From positions 96,207 through 160,206 of the forward strand of contig JACJOC010000030.1 of assembly GCA_014695345.1 (NCBI GenBank): 64,000 bases of DNA. Direction: 5' to 3'. Shown piece after piece: positions 25,618 to 33,904 of this stretch. The DNA is from Cyanobacteria bacterium FACHB-471. Lineage in GTDB: Bacteria > Cyanobacteriota > Cyanobacteriia > Elainellales > Elainellaceae. The first letter of the stretch is position 1, and each line of letters starts with the position of its first letter. Position numbers and translations under genes: made by a program. Below the pieces are notes generated by a model. That model was not told the DNA's origin. It saw only the letters and a list, made by a program, of their open reading frames with translations, and did not search any database.

Positions 25618-25713
25618 AAAGAGCTTTGCTTTAATTTAGATCGCTTCTACTCCGGTGAACCCAGCGAATTAGTAGATAGAGAGTGACAGTTTTAGACTGA
25701 CAAAACTTCATTG

Positions 25714-27072
25714 CTAACCAACGACTCGCTGCAACGTTGTTGTGAAGTTAGGGTAGGAAATAGCAGCAGCTTCAGCGCGTTGGATGGTGGTGGTGCCTTT
25801 GGCGTTAAGGGCAGCGATCGCCAGACTCATTGCAATCCGGTGGTCAGTGTAGCTATCCACTTCAGCCCCAACTAAAGATGTTCCGCCTGTGATTTCTAAG
25901 CCGTCTGGTAACTCGGTGATTTTGGCTCCCATACGGCTGAGTTGGGTAGCCATGACGGAGAGGCGATCGCTTTCCTTGACCCGCAGCTCTGCGGCATCGC
26001 GGATCACAGTTGTGCCCTGAGCAAATATAGCCGCGACTGCCAGAATCGGAATTTCGTCAATCAGGCGGGGGATTAGATCTCCTGCGATCGTGCAGGCTTT
26101 GAGGGAACTGTGGCGCACGCGCACGTCGGCAACGGGTTCACCTGTGACAGTACGCTGATTCTCCAGAGTGACATCGGCTTCCATCTGGCTCAGCGCTTCC
26201 AGGATTCCGGTACGGGTGGGATTGATTCCCACATTTTGAATCAGCAACTCAGAACCAGGGACGATCGCAGCAGCGACCATCCAGAAGGCAGCAGAGCTAA
26301 TGTCTCCCGGCACAACCACCGTCTGCCCTTGCAGTTTTGCCTGTCCTGTCACCGTTGCGCTACAGGTTTCTGGGTCAACCTTCACCGTTGCCCCAAATGC
26401 CCGCAGCATTCGTTCGCTGTGATCGCGAGATAGGGCAGGTTCGGTGACGGTTGTTTCCCCTTCTGCCATTAATCCTGCTAGCAGAACGCAAGATTTCACC
26501 TGGGCTGAGGCGATCGGGGAATGGTAGTGAATTGGCTTCAACGCCTGTCCTTGAATTGCCAGTGGTGCCAATCCGCCAGAGCGGTGCCAGATTTGTGCGC
26601 CCATTTGCTGCAAAGGCTGAATAACGCGAGACATGGGGCGCGATCGCAGCGACGCATCCCCCGTTACCGTAAAAAATCGCTCTGCATGGGATGCCAGAAT
26701 GCCCATCATCAGTCGTATTGTCGTGCCGGAATTGCCTGCATCCAGTACATCCTTTGGCTCCTGAAGCTGTCCTAGACCAATTCCCTGAACCGTCACCAGT
26801 TCAGAATTAAGCTCTGAGATTTCCGCGCCCATTGCTCGAAAACAGGCAGCAGTGCTGTGCGGGTCTTCCCCCAAGAGCAAACCCCGGATTTGAGTTTCTC
26901 CCTGAGCGATCGCCCCCAGCATCAGCGATCGATGCGAAATGGACTTATCTCCTGGGATTTGAACCTGACCCTGGAGCGATAATCCAGAACTGGGTGGGGC
27001 GATCGTCAGAGAATGGTGATTTTCGTAATGATTCAACGTAATAGTCGCAGTTGCCATTAGATACACTGACAT
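25714..27072 (-). CDS. aroA: 3-phosphoshikimate 1-carboxyvinyltransferase (EPSP synthase)
   Basis: The 452-residue protein is a full-length EPSP synthase of the shikimate pathway. [20 protein letters not shown] carries the phosphoenolpyruvate/shikimate-binding Lys-Ser pair. [23 protein letters not shown] and the C-terminal LRVKESDRL and DHRIAMSLA are diagnostic. The [15 protein letters not shown] segment places it with the cyanobacterial forms. A second ATG at 27057 is equally possible; the first 25 residues are variable. It is divergent from the unknown gene at 27116. Confidence 0.95.
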   Translation of the reverse strand: MSVYLMATATITLNHYENHHSLTIAPPSSGLSLQGQVQIPGDKSISHRSLMLGAIAQGETQIRGLLLGEDPHSTAACFRAMGAEISELNSELVTVQGIGLGQLQEPKDVLDAGNSGTTIRLMMGILASHAERFFTVTGDASLRSRPMSRVIQPLQQMGAQIWHRSGGLAPLAIQGQALKPIHYHSPIASAQVKSCVLLAGLMAEGETTVTEPALSRDHSERMLRAFGATVKVDPETCSATVTGQAKLQGQTVVVPGDISSAAFWMVAAAIVPGSELLIQNVGINPTRTGILEALSQMEADVTLENQRTVTGEPVADVRVRHSSLKACTIAGDLIPRLIDEIPILAVAAIFAQGTTVIRDAAELRVKESDRLSVMATQLSRMGAKITELPDGLEITGGTSLVGAEVDSYTDHRIAMSLAIAALNAKGTTTIQRAEAAAISYPNFTTTLQRVVG

Positions 27073-27115
27073 GGAGTGGCGCTAGCCATCCTACCGTTTT
27101 CTTGCCCCCAAAAAC

Positions 27116-27625
27116 ATGCTCAGCCACCATCCTAGACCTGTTTGTCTTTCGTTTACGGCTTTGGATTTGCCCCTCTGGTCAGTACTGGAAACGTCGGCAA
27201 CCCTCTATCAGAGAGAAAACGAACAGTTTCACCTGCTGTTGACGGAGCCTTGGGTGCAGGAGCGGGCCGATATGCCACTTCCAAGAACTTCGTCTGAAAT
27301 CACACCTGAAGTGGCAACTTTATCGGGCAACCAAACACCTCGGCTGCTCTGGCTAGAAATTTCTCCCTATCGTGTGATCATGACGATGCAGGGAAACGGT
27401 CAGTTTAGCTATCGCCACTTCTGGGAACAGGGGGTTTACGGCATCAGCCGCTACTGGCTGCAAGGTAACACGAGTGGCAATGAACAGTTGCGCCTGCGAA
27501 ACTTTACCCGCAGCTTGAAGCTGATCGGTGGTGAACTGCCCCACCATTTGCGGGTGGAATATGAGCTGTGGTCGGGCAAGGTCCAGCTTGGACATTACGT
27601 GATGAATGTCGAAATTCGCCATTGA
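27116..27625 (+). CDS. Unrecognised cyanobacterial-type soluble protein
   Basis: The 169-residue protein has no signal peptide, membrane helix or motif I recognise. The first 80 residues look loosely ordered. The second half (LLWLEISPYRVIMTMQGNGQ; LRLRNFTRSLKLIGGELPHH; LWSGKVQLGHYVMNVEI) has strong beta-strand alternation with conserved-looking aromatic residues, suggesting one small beta-rich domain. It is divergent from aroA by about 45 bases. Codon use fits its neighbours, so a real gene is likely. Confidence 0.6.
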   Translation: MLSHHPRPVCLSFTALDLPLWSVLETSATLYQRENEQFHLLLTEPWVQERADMPLPRTSSEITPEVATLSGNQTPRLLWLEISPYRVIMTMQGNGQFSYRHFWEQGVYGISRYWLQGNTSGNEQLRLRNFTRSLKLIGGELPHHLRVEYELWSGKVQLGHYVMNVEIRH

Positions 27626-27689
27626 GCATCTCTTCTCATAATTCCGGCGTTGATGTTGATGTAGAGATTCAGAAGTAGCTATTCCCCCG

Positions 27690-27717
27690 GTAGGAGCGTT
27701 TCGCGAAACGCCCCTAC
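27690..27717. repeat. 28-bp palindromic repeat
   Basis: GTAGGAGCGTTTCG and CGAAACGCCCCTAC pair in 13 of 14 positions with no loop. It has the same length and outer sequence as the palindromes at 17143 and 46128. The inner bases differ but remain self-complementary. Confidence 0.8.
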
Positions 27718-27820
27718 GAGATTTGCGCTTCTAACCCACAGCTTCTCTAAAGCAGTGAAGTCTTTTTCCTGGAACTGCTCAGCTTTAAGCTAGCCCAGCA
27801 AAGCAAACAGTGAGGTGAAC

Positions 27821-28030
27821 TGGGTGAGTAGCGAAGCTAGCTGGGTGATGGGTGAGTCCAGCCTGGCGGGCGATGAAGCTAGTCCGGTGAGCAGTCAGGC
27901 TGACCTAGTGGGTGACGAAGCTAGCTTAGTAGGTAGCGAGGCTAGCCTAGTGGCGGGGGAGGTCCGTCTAGTAAGTAGTGAGGCCAGCTTAGCAACGGAC
28001 GAGGCTAGCCTAACGAGTGACGAAGCTAGC
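27821..28030. repeat. Ten-unit 21-nt tandem repeat array
   Basis: Ten consecutive 21-base units with consensus near CTAGTGGGTGACGAAGCTAGC. Each unit contains GAAGCTAGC or a variant. The rightward strand is open through the whole array and would encode heptapeptides such as LVGDEAS and LVSSEAS, but no ribosome-binding site or flanking coding context supports expression. It has the same period as the array at 16205 but a different sequence. Confidence 0.85.
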
Positions 28031-28205
28031 CAGATGTAACGAGGGGACTGGGCTAGTTCAAGAGGTTAGCGTCCTTCCTGGGAATGACTCATGTCAGTGA
28101 ACAATAGGCTAGGCTTGAAAAGTGAGTGGCTAACCTCATTTAATAGATGACTTAACGCATCTCTATTACTAAATATCCAGATATAGATATCAATACAGAT
28201 CAGTT

Positions 28206-29186
28206 ATGAACTTTAGTGCTGCTCTGCCTACCTTTGTCATTACCTTACGCGAAGGGGTGGAAGCTGCCCTGGTAATTGGTATTGTCCTGGCTTATTTAAG
28301 GAAAGCAAACCAGGAGCGGCTTAATCCCTGGGTCTATAGTGGCGTGGGAGTTGGAATCGTCGCCAGCATCATAGTGGGTGTGCTGTTTACCGGACTGGTG
28401 CTGGCGGTTGAGTCTGCCAATCAATCCTACGCTCCAGTAGTGAAGCCGCTGCTAGAAGGCTTTTTTGGGCTGTGGGCGATCGCTCTCCTAAGCTGGATGC
28501 TAATCTGGATGACCCGCCAATCCGGTTCTCTGAAGGGAGAAGTCGAACAGTCGGTAACAAAAGCATTGCAAAAGACAGATCATGCAGGTTGGGCTGTCTT
28601 TGGGTTAACGACGATCGCCGTTGTGCAAGAAGGATTTGAAGTTGCGCTGTTTATTAATGCTCAGTTTCAGCAAGGTTGGATGGCAGTGCTGGGGGCGATC
28701 GGAGGGTTAGTCACCGCAGTGGCGATCGGTGTAATGCTGTTTAGCCTGGGCATCAAAATCAACCTCCGTCGCTTCTTCCAAATTTTAGGCGTGATGTTGC
28801 TGTTAATCGTGTCTGGACTGGTTGTCTCTGTCCTCCGCCATTTAGATGCAGCAGTAGTGAATTTGGTTCAGGTCAATCCTAACTTTGTGCCGCTTTGCTT
28901 TAGCCCCGGTCCATCTTGCATTCTAGGTCCACAGATTTGGGACGCTTCACACGTCTTGCCCGATCGCCAGTTTCCGGGAGTACTGCTTAAAGCATTCCTG
29001 GGCTACACCCAAAAGCTTTATTTGGCACAAGCAGTAGGCTATGTGATGTTTCTCAGCATCATTGGCAGCAGTTACGTGAAGAGTGCTTTCAACTGGCAAG
29101 GTTTGTTATTCGCTAGCAGCCAGCCTCCGCAAAACTCCACGACCTCTCGCTCCAACCAAGAGGATCTAGAAAAATCCAAAGTCTAG
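28206..29186 (+). CDS. FTR1-family high-affinity iron permease
   Basis: The 326-residue protein has about seven membrane helices. The two iron-channel motifs of the FTR1/EfeU family are present: REGVEAALV at residues 15-23 in helix 1 and QEGFEVALF near 141-149 in helix 4. Both contain the paired acidic residues. Yeast Ftr1 and bacterial EfeU carry iron across the cytoplasmic membrane, usually with an oxidase or EfeO partner. Neither partner is adjacent here. The C-terminal 40 residues are hydrophilic. Confidence 0.88.
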   Translation: MNFSAALPTFVITLREGVEAALVIGIVLAYLRKANQERLNPWVYSGVGVGIVASIIVGVLFTGLVLAVESANQSYAPVVKPLLEGFFGLWAIALLSWMLIWMTRQSGSLKGEVEQSVTKALQKTDHAGWAVFGLTTIAVVQEGFEVALFINAQFQQGWMAVLGAIGGLVTAVAIGVMLFSLGIKINLRRFFQILGVMLLLIVSGLVVSVLRHLDAAVVNLVQVNPNFVPLCFSPGPSCILGPQIWDASHVLPDRQFPGVLLKAFLGYTQKLYLAQAVGYVMFLSIIGSSYVKSAFNWQGLLFASSQPPQNSTTSRSNQEDLEKSKV

Positions 29187-29355
29187 GGACGCAGCATTCT
29201 TGCAACAAAGGTGGCTCTATCTCAAAGATTAGTTGCTGACTGCTAGCCCATTGCTTAAAAAAATTTGGGCAAAAGCGCTGGAATACAGCGTCTCTGCCCA
29301 AAAAGCTGACCGAAGGAAGTTAGTTTCAACTAAACAGAAGGCGCTGCTCGATTCT

Positions 29356-29598
29356 TTAGACCACGTTGTTGAACAAGGAAGCCCACAAAATTCCAGCTGT
29401 GGCGATCGCCAGCAATAGATTGGTGAAGAATTGACCTGCCTCGGTATTGAAGCCCAATACCTTGTCCTCTTGCCCGGCCGTAAAGAACAGTGACCATGCC
29501 TGGTTGATGTCCAATACTTCCGCTTGAGCGTTGAAATCAGGTCTAAATACGACAGGTCCAACTAAATACTTGTTAGGAAAATCAAAATCGGTTTTCAC
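29356..29598 (-). CDS. Small single-helix membrane protein next to hli
   Basis: The 80-residue protein has a soluble N-terminus (TDFDFPNKYLVGPVVFRPDF) and one C-terminal membrane helix (FFTNLLLAIATAGILWASLF). QEDKVLGFNTEAGQFF just before the helix recalls the run-up to the helix in high-light-inducible proteins, but the ExxxGRxAMxG chlorophyll-binding motif is absent. It follows a true hli gene by 59 bases on the same strand and is probably co-transcribed. It may be a divergent or partner one-helix protein of the thylakoid. Its identity is inference from context. Confidence 0.6.
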   Translation of the reverse strand: MKTDFDFPNKYLVGPVVFRPDFNAQAEVLDINQAWSLFFTAGQEDKVLGFNTEAGQFFTNLLLAIATAGILWASLFNNVV

Positions 29599-29657
29599 AA
29601 TAGTTCTCCAAAATACTACGGTTTACCTGCCTAGTCTCAAAAATATCAGCGGCTCAA

Positions 29658-29867
29658 CTAGAAATTAGTTAGCCAGCTAAGGACACCATGTCCTGTGGTC
29701 GCTTCTATAATCAGCGCTGAGGTAAAACCAATCATGGCTAGCCGTCCATTGAGCTTCTCTGCATATTCGTTGAAGCCAAACCGCTGCGTGTCATCGACAT
29801 ACATTTTGGGTTCAACTGCGTAAACGTTTGCCCGTCCGCCTTCTTCAATCACTTGTCCAGGAGCCAT
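29658..29867 (-). CDS. hli: High-light-inducible protein (HLIP/SCP)
   Basis: The 69-residue protein has the HLIP signature EKLNGRLAMIGFTSALIIEA within its single membrane helix. The Glu, Asn and Arg of ExxNGRxAMIG are the chlorophyll ligands and salt-bridge residues. A 35-residue stromal N-terminus precedes it. HLIPs bind chlorophyll and carotenoid and protect photosystem assembly intermediates under excess light. The second small membrane gene follows downstream. Confidence 0.92.
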   Translation of the reverse strand: MAPGQVIEEGGRANVYAVEPKMYVDDTQRFGFNEYAEKLNGRLAMIGFTSALIIEATTGHGVLSWLTNF

Positions 29868-29972
29868 GTCGTATTCCCCACTTGCTTAACCTTATGTAAA
29901 TGAATGTAACACAATGTAAATAATTGTTGCAACAGCCTTGACATTAAGTTTTCTCATGGCAGTCCAAAAAGC

Positions 29973-30010
29973 AAATTAGGGCGCAAGAGCTATGTCTTGC
30001 GCCCTAATTT
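29973..30010 (-). terminator. Perfect 16-bp stem hairpin, terminator candidate
   Basis: AAATTAGGGCGCAAGA and its exact complement enclose GCTATG. It lies about 155 bases past the stop of the leftward pentapeptide/TPR gene and upstream of hli. Read leftward it runs into GCTTTTT. It probably ends that transcript and insulates hli. Confidence 0.6.
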
Positions 30011-30165
30011 CTTAAGTTGTCCGTAGAAGGCTTTATAACAGCCGCTGCTTCGTAGCATCTTTGGTGAATGGTTTCTTTGCCTATACCGTTGTGTTGGCAG
30101 TATCACTCCAGCGGTGTTGATAGAAACTCCGGCATAATCCCCTTTACCTAAGAGAGAAGGGTCAG

Positions 30166-30951
30166 CTATAAGCCAAATTGGAGGAGCATACTAGCCAGCC
30201 CTCCGATAAATCTGATGAAACCACCGCCACCGCCGCGACCGCGATTGTTTGCTTCTTCGAGGGCTTCTTGCGCTTCTACGATGCCTTCAGCTACTTGCAC
30301 GGAGGCGAGTCTGCCGCTTTCGTTGCCTTCGGTGGCAAAAAGCTGTTCGGCTCGGTTGGCATCGGCGATCGCCCCTTCTTCATCGCCTAACCGATAGCGA
30401 GCAAGGCTTCGCGCTAGATAAACTGCCGAGAAATCAGGTTCTTTGGTTAATGCCTGGTTGTAATAGTCGATCGCTCCGCTAAAGTTGCCCCGCTGAAATT
30501 CTGCAATGCCCCAGCTATAAAACTGTTGGGCCCCAATTAATTCCTCAGGCAGCCCGATCGCCCCTTGCAAAATCGCGCCTTCCAGATTGGCTCCTTCCAG
30601 GTTTGCTCCGTACAGGTAAGCTTCTCGCAGATCCGCGCCTGCCAAATTTGCCCCGCTCAGGTCAGCCCCGCTGAGATTTGCCCTGACCAAAACAGCCCCA
30701 GACAAGTCTGTATTTGCCAGATTGGAGCCGCTCAAGTTTGCCTGATTTAAGTTAGCGAGACTCAGGTTCGCTTGGCTCAAATCTACTGCTGATAGGTTAG
30801 AAAACACCAATCCGGCTCGGCTCAGGTCACAGCTTTGACACTCGCGGGTAGACATCAACTGCTGGACGTGTTGCAGATTTTCGGCTTTGGCAGGTACGAC
30901 CCAAAAAAGCGCGGCAAACAGCGTCAGAGAGGCAAAGTTGTGGAATTTCAT
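30166..30951 (-). CDS. Exported pentapeptide-repeat/TPR protein
   Basis: The ATG at 30951 gives a good signal peptide (FHNFASLTLFAALFWVVP, cleavage after AKA). A GTG 24 bases upstream would spoil it. The mature protein has a CQSCDLS motif and about 20 pentapeptide units (ANLSGADLSGANLAGADL). Two TPR-like helical pairs follow (FYSWGIAEFQRGNFSGAID; YLARSLARYRLGDEEGAI). A Gly-rich stretch and a short hydrophobic tail (FIGGLASMLLQFGL) end it. The combination pentapeptide then TPR recurs in cyanobacteria. It is probably periplasmic or lumenal. Role unknown. Confidence 0.78.
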   Translation of the reverse strand: MKFHNFASLTLFAALFWVVPAKAENLQHVQQLMSTRECQSCDLSRAGLVFSNLSAVDLSQANLSLANLNQANLSGSNLANTDLSGAVLVRANLSGADLSGANLAGADLREAYLYGANLEGANLEGAILQGAIGLPEELIGAQQFYSWGIAEFQRGNFSGAIDYYNQALTKEPDFSAVYLARSLARYRLGDEEGAIADANRAEQLFATEGNESGRLASVQVAEGIVEAQEALEEANNRGRGGGGGFIRFIGGLASMLLQFGL

Positions 30952-31116
30952 GGCGATCGCCCGATGCGTTTGCACACAAAGTTAGCATCTAGCGCAACTT
31001 ATGGCTAGTTTGCTGTAACGAGCGGTGAATTGGCGAGTGAATTGATATTAGAATGCCAGTGCTGCGATCGCCCTCAGTTCGGCTCCTACAATCCCCTCTC
31101 AACTTCCTCTTAAGCT

Positions 31117-31971
31117 ATGCCAGTTTCCACCCCTCCTCAGTTGCTTAGCCAGCACACCTGTTTTGGCGGCACCGTCGGCTTTTACAGCCACCCCTCCAAA
31201 GTCTGTCAGGGGGAAATGAAATTTTCGGTCTATCAGCCGCCCCAGGCAAAAACTGAGTTTGTGCCGGTGCTGTATTTCCTGTCGGGACTTACCTGCACCG
31301 AGGAAAACTTTATGGTCAAGGCAGGCGCACAACAATTTGCCGCCAAACATGGACTGCTCCTCGTAGCTCCCGACACCAGCCCGCGTGGGGCAAACATTCC
31401 TGGTGAAGATGACAATTGGGATTTTGGCACAGGCGCAGGCTTTTATGTAGACGCAACTGCGGAACCTTGGCGATCGCACTACCGCATGTACAGCTATGTT
31501 GTAAACGAACTTCCAGCCTTAATTGCTGCCCATTTTCCCGTTCAGGAAGACCGTCAGGGCATTTTCGGGCATTCAATGGGTGGTCATGGTGCGCTCATCT
31601 GTGCGTTGAAGAATGGCGATCGCTACCGTTCTGTTTCTGCCTTTGCCCCAATTGCCGCGCCGATGCAGTGCCCTTGGGGACAAAAAGCATTCACCAACTA
31701 CCTCGGTCCCGATCAGGAAGGCTGGCGGGTTTACGATGCCAGTGAACTTGTCCTTACTGCTGCGTCAAATCGCCCTATCCTAATCGACCAAGGCACAGCC
31801 GATCCGTTCTTGGAAAAGCAGCTTTTACCCCACGTCTTTGAGCAAGCCTGTGCCAAAGCCGGACAACCTCTAATTTTGCGGATGCAGGAAAGATACGATC
31901 ACGGCTACTACTTCATCAGCACGTTTATGGAAGACCATATTCGCCACCATGCCGATATCCTATGGAAGTAA
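31117..31971 (+). CDS. fghA: S-formylglutathione hydrolase
   Basis: The 284-residue esterase matches FghA/EstD over its full length. GHSMGGHGA holds the nucleophile Ser153. [12 protein letters not shown] is the oxyanion-side segment, DQGTADPFL carries the acid and RYDHGYYFI the catalytic His. It hydrolyses S-formylglutathione in formaldehyde detoxification. The following glutaredoxin gene, 35 bases away, fits a glutathione-linked cluster, though no formaldehyde dehydrogenase is present here. Confidence 0.92.
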   Translation: MPVSTPPQLLSQHTCFGGTVGFYSHPSKVCQGEMKFSVYQPPQAKTEFVPVLYFLSGLTCTEENFMVKAGAQQFAAKHGLLLVAPDTSPRGANIPGEDDNWDFGTGAGFYVDATAEPWRSHYRMYSYVVNELPALIAAHFPVQEDRQGIFGHSMGGHGALICALKNGDRYRSVSAFAPIAAPMQCPWGQKAFTNYLGPDQEGWRVYDASELVLTAASNRPILIDQGTADPFLEKQLLPHVFEQACAKAGQPLILRMQERYDHGYYFISTFMEDHIRHHADILWK

Positions 31972-32006
31972 GCTAAATCTTTTTAACGTCCTTTAATGCC
32001 CTCAAT

Positions 32007-32315
32007 ATGCTGGATTCTCTAAACGCGCTTTTGGGTCGCCATCCTGAACGGGTCAAGGCTCACGTCGAAATCTACACCTGGCAGACCTGCCCCTACTGCA
32101 TTCGCGCCAAAATGTTGCTCTGGTGGAAAGGAGTCAACTACACCGAATACAAAATTGACGGCAACGGAGCCGCCAGGGTCAAAATGGCAGAACGGGCTAA
32201 CGGACGGCGCACCGTGCCCCAAATCTTCATCAACGACCAGCATGTTGGCGGCTGTGATGACCTGTATGAGCTAGACACTCAGGGAAAGCTAGACCCGCTG
32301 CTAACGCAGAACTAG
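32007..32315 (+). CDS. grxC: Glutaredoxin 3
   Basis: The 102-residue thioredoxin-fold protein has the dithiol active site CPYC (Cys28, Cys31). The cis-Pro segment RRTVPQIFIND and the glutathione-binding VGGCDDLYELD are also present. It reduces disulfides and glutathionylated proteins in the cytoplasm. The tadA gene starts 11 bases after its stop, so fghA-grxC-tadA look co-transcribed. Confidence 0.92.
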   Translation: MLDSLNALLGRHPERVKAHVEIYTWQTCPYCIRAKMLLWWKGVNYTEYKIDGNGAARVKMAERANGRRTVPQIFINDQHVGGCDDLYELDTQGKLDPLLTQN

Positions 32316-32326
32316 CACAATACTAA

Positions 32327-32818
32327 ATGGCGCTTGAGATTCCGCCGCCGCTGATTGATCATCCCGAATATCAGGTTCACTATCGCTGGATGAGTCGGGC
32401 GATCGCCCTTGCTGCTGCTGCTGGAGATGCGGGTGAAGTACCCGTGGGGGCAGTGATTGTAGAGGGCGATCGCCTGATTGCCGAAGCAGAAAATCGTCGT
32501 GAACGCGATCATGACCCTACTGCCCACGCTGAAATTCTGGCTTTGCGAATTGCCGGACAGCAATTGCAAACCTGGCATCTGAACCGCTGTACTCTCTATG
32601 TCACTCTGGAGCCTTGCCCTATGTGTGCCGGGGCGATCGTGCAAGCCCGCTTAGGCAAGCTCGTTTATGGCGCAGACGATCCTAAAACGGGGGCAGTTCG
32701 CACCGTTGCAAACCTACCCGATAGTGCCTGCTCCAACCACCGATTGCCCGTACTAGGTGGAATTTTAGAATCGACCTGTCGGCAACAGCTTCAAGCCTGG
32801 TTTGCTCAACGTCGATAG
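32327..32818 (+). CDS. tadA: tRNA-specific adenosine deaminase
   Basis: The 163-residue protein belongs to the cytidine/deoxycytidylate deaminase fold. HAE (His67, Glu69) and PCPMC (Cys97, Cys100) bind zinc and supply the proton shuttle. EVPVGAVIV and GRRxx-type ending GGILESTCRQQL are typical of TadA. It converts the wobble adenosine of tRNA-Arg(ACG) to inosine and is normally essential. It lies 11 bases after grxC. Confidence 0.9.
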   Translation: MALEIPPPLIDHPEYQVHYRWMSRAIALAAAAGDAGEVPVGAVIVEGDRLIAEAENRRERDHDPTAHAEILALRIAGQQLQTWHLNRCTLYVTLEPCPMCAGAIVQARLGKLVYGADDPKTGAVRTVANLPDSACSNHRLPVLGGILESTCRQQLQAWFAQRR

Positions 32819-33034
32819 AAACTGTTTAGAGAGAAAAGTACTTTTGTCATCCCTCTATAGGAAGGTATAGCCAAGATTTCTATATACTCAACGTGAGAGG
32901 TGTATTCTGCTCTGTCGGCGGTCTTATTCCAGGACAGCCTCAGAACTGTCCCTCAGCAAGAAGACAAGCCATTTTGGGCGGCTTATGGTGTACATAACGA
33001 CACTTCCAGTGCCCCTGATATCCTGTTAATCTCT

Positions 33035-33802
33035 ATGGTTTTGTTCAACTCCTTCTTGGAATCCGTCAAAAGCTCTGTAGACACCGCCGTAGATACTGCA
33101 ACGCCCCAAAATGCGATTGATTCGCGCTTCTCACCCTGGCTAACCCCCCTGGTCTACCCGCTGGCGCGTCGAATTGTGCTGCCCTTCTACTTCGGCAAAA
33201 TCGAGGTGACTGGGCAAGAAAACTTGCCGATAACGGGCCCTGTGATTCTAGCTCCGACCCATCGGGCGCGGTGGGACGCAATTATGGTGCCCTACGCGAC
33301 GGGTCGCACTGTAACCGGACGAGATCTACGATTCATGGTGACCGCTGACGAAGTTAAAGGCATTCAGGGTTGGTTTATCCGTCGGTTAGGGGGCTTTCCA
33401 GTTAATACAAAGCGTCCAACCGTCGCCAGCTTGCGTCATGGCGTAGAGGTTTTACAGAACGGCGAAATGCTGGTGATTTTTCCAGAGGGTGGCATTTTTA
33501 GAGACGGTCAGCTTCACCCGCTGAAGCCAGGTTTAGGGAGATTAGCAATTCAGGCAGAAATGAGTCAGCCTGGGCTGGGCGTACAGGTCGTTCCGATCGC
33601 CCTGGATTACGGGGAAGCCTTTCCCACCCGGGGCTGTAATGTGAAGATTCAGATTGGCAAGCCGCTGAAGGTCGCTAATTACGTCCAGGGTGCTGCAAAG
33701 CAAGGTGCCAAGCGTTTTACGGCTGATCTGGAAGCTGCACTCAGAGCCCTTGCTGGAGAAGCAACGGAAGCCGAGGCAGAGATGCTTTCAGCTTTTGGCT
33801 AG
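33035..33802 (+). CDS. plsC: 1-acyl-sn-glycerol-3-phosphate acyltransferase-like protein
   Basis: The frame is open from a GTG at 32900, but those 45 residues look non-coding. The ATG at 33035 (MVLFNSFLESVK) gives 255 residues, the usual length. HRARWD is the HxxxxD catalytic motif, GGFPVNTKR the second block, FPEGGIFRDG the third (substrate-binding EGG) and VVPIALDYG the fourth. It should acylate lysophosphatidic acid or a related acceptor at the membrane. The H-R-A-R-W-D form (rather than NHxSxxD) is common in cyanobacterial paralogues. Confidence 0.82.
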   Translation: MVLFNSFLESVKSSVDTAVDTATPQNAIDSRFSPWLTPLVYPLARRIVLPFYFGKIEVTGQENLPITGPVILAPTHRARWDAIMVPYATGRTVTGRDLRFMVTADEVKGIQGWFIRRLGGFPVNTKRPTVASLRHGVEVLQNGEMLVIFPEGGIFRDGQLHPLKPGLGRLAIQAEMSQPGLGVQVVPIALDYGEAFPTRGCNVKIQIGKPLKVANYVQGAAKQGAKRFTADLEAALRALAGEATEAEAEMLSAFG

Positions 33803-33904
33803 GAAGGTAAGTTTTGGGTTTGGGCTAAGTCTTTCAGTAGCATGGGTTACGCTTTGCTAGCCCATCCTACAAGAGCCAATTGTCTAAACCCTTAGTCTCT
33901 CTTC

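Larger units (their letters stand above)
27626..28205. other. 580-base intergenic region with two repeats
   Basis: It contains the palindrome at 27690-27717 and the 21-nt tandem array at 27821-28030. Near its right end, GATATAGATATC (28180-28191, 5-bp arms) lies 14 bases before the FTR1 start. I see no canonical Fur box and no RNA gene. Confidence 0.6.

Noticed and set aside
27821..28030. 21-nt repeats considered as a CRISPR array
   Set aside because: The units are contiguous without spacers and no cas genes are present.
27815..28039. 74-codon rightward frame of heptapeptides (LVGDEAS type)
   Set aside because: The frame exactly follows the tandem array and has only a GTG start without a supporting leader; treated as repeat DNA.
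28140..28205. Fur box in front of the FTR1 permease
   Set aside because: Only a short GATAT/ATATC dyad is present; it does not match the GATAATGATAATCATTATC consensus well enough.
32900..33034. N-terminal extension of the plsC-like gene from a GTG
   Set aside because: The 45 residues do not resemble the family, and the ATG at 33035 gives the expected length.
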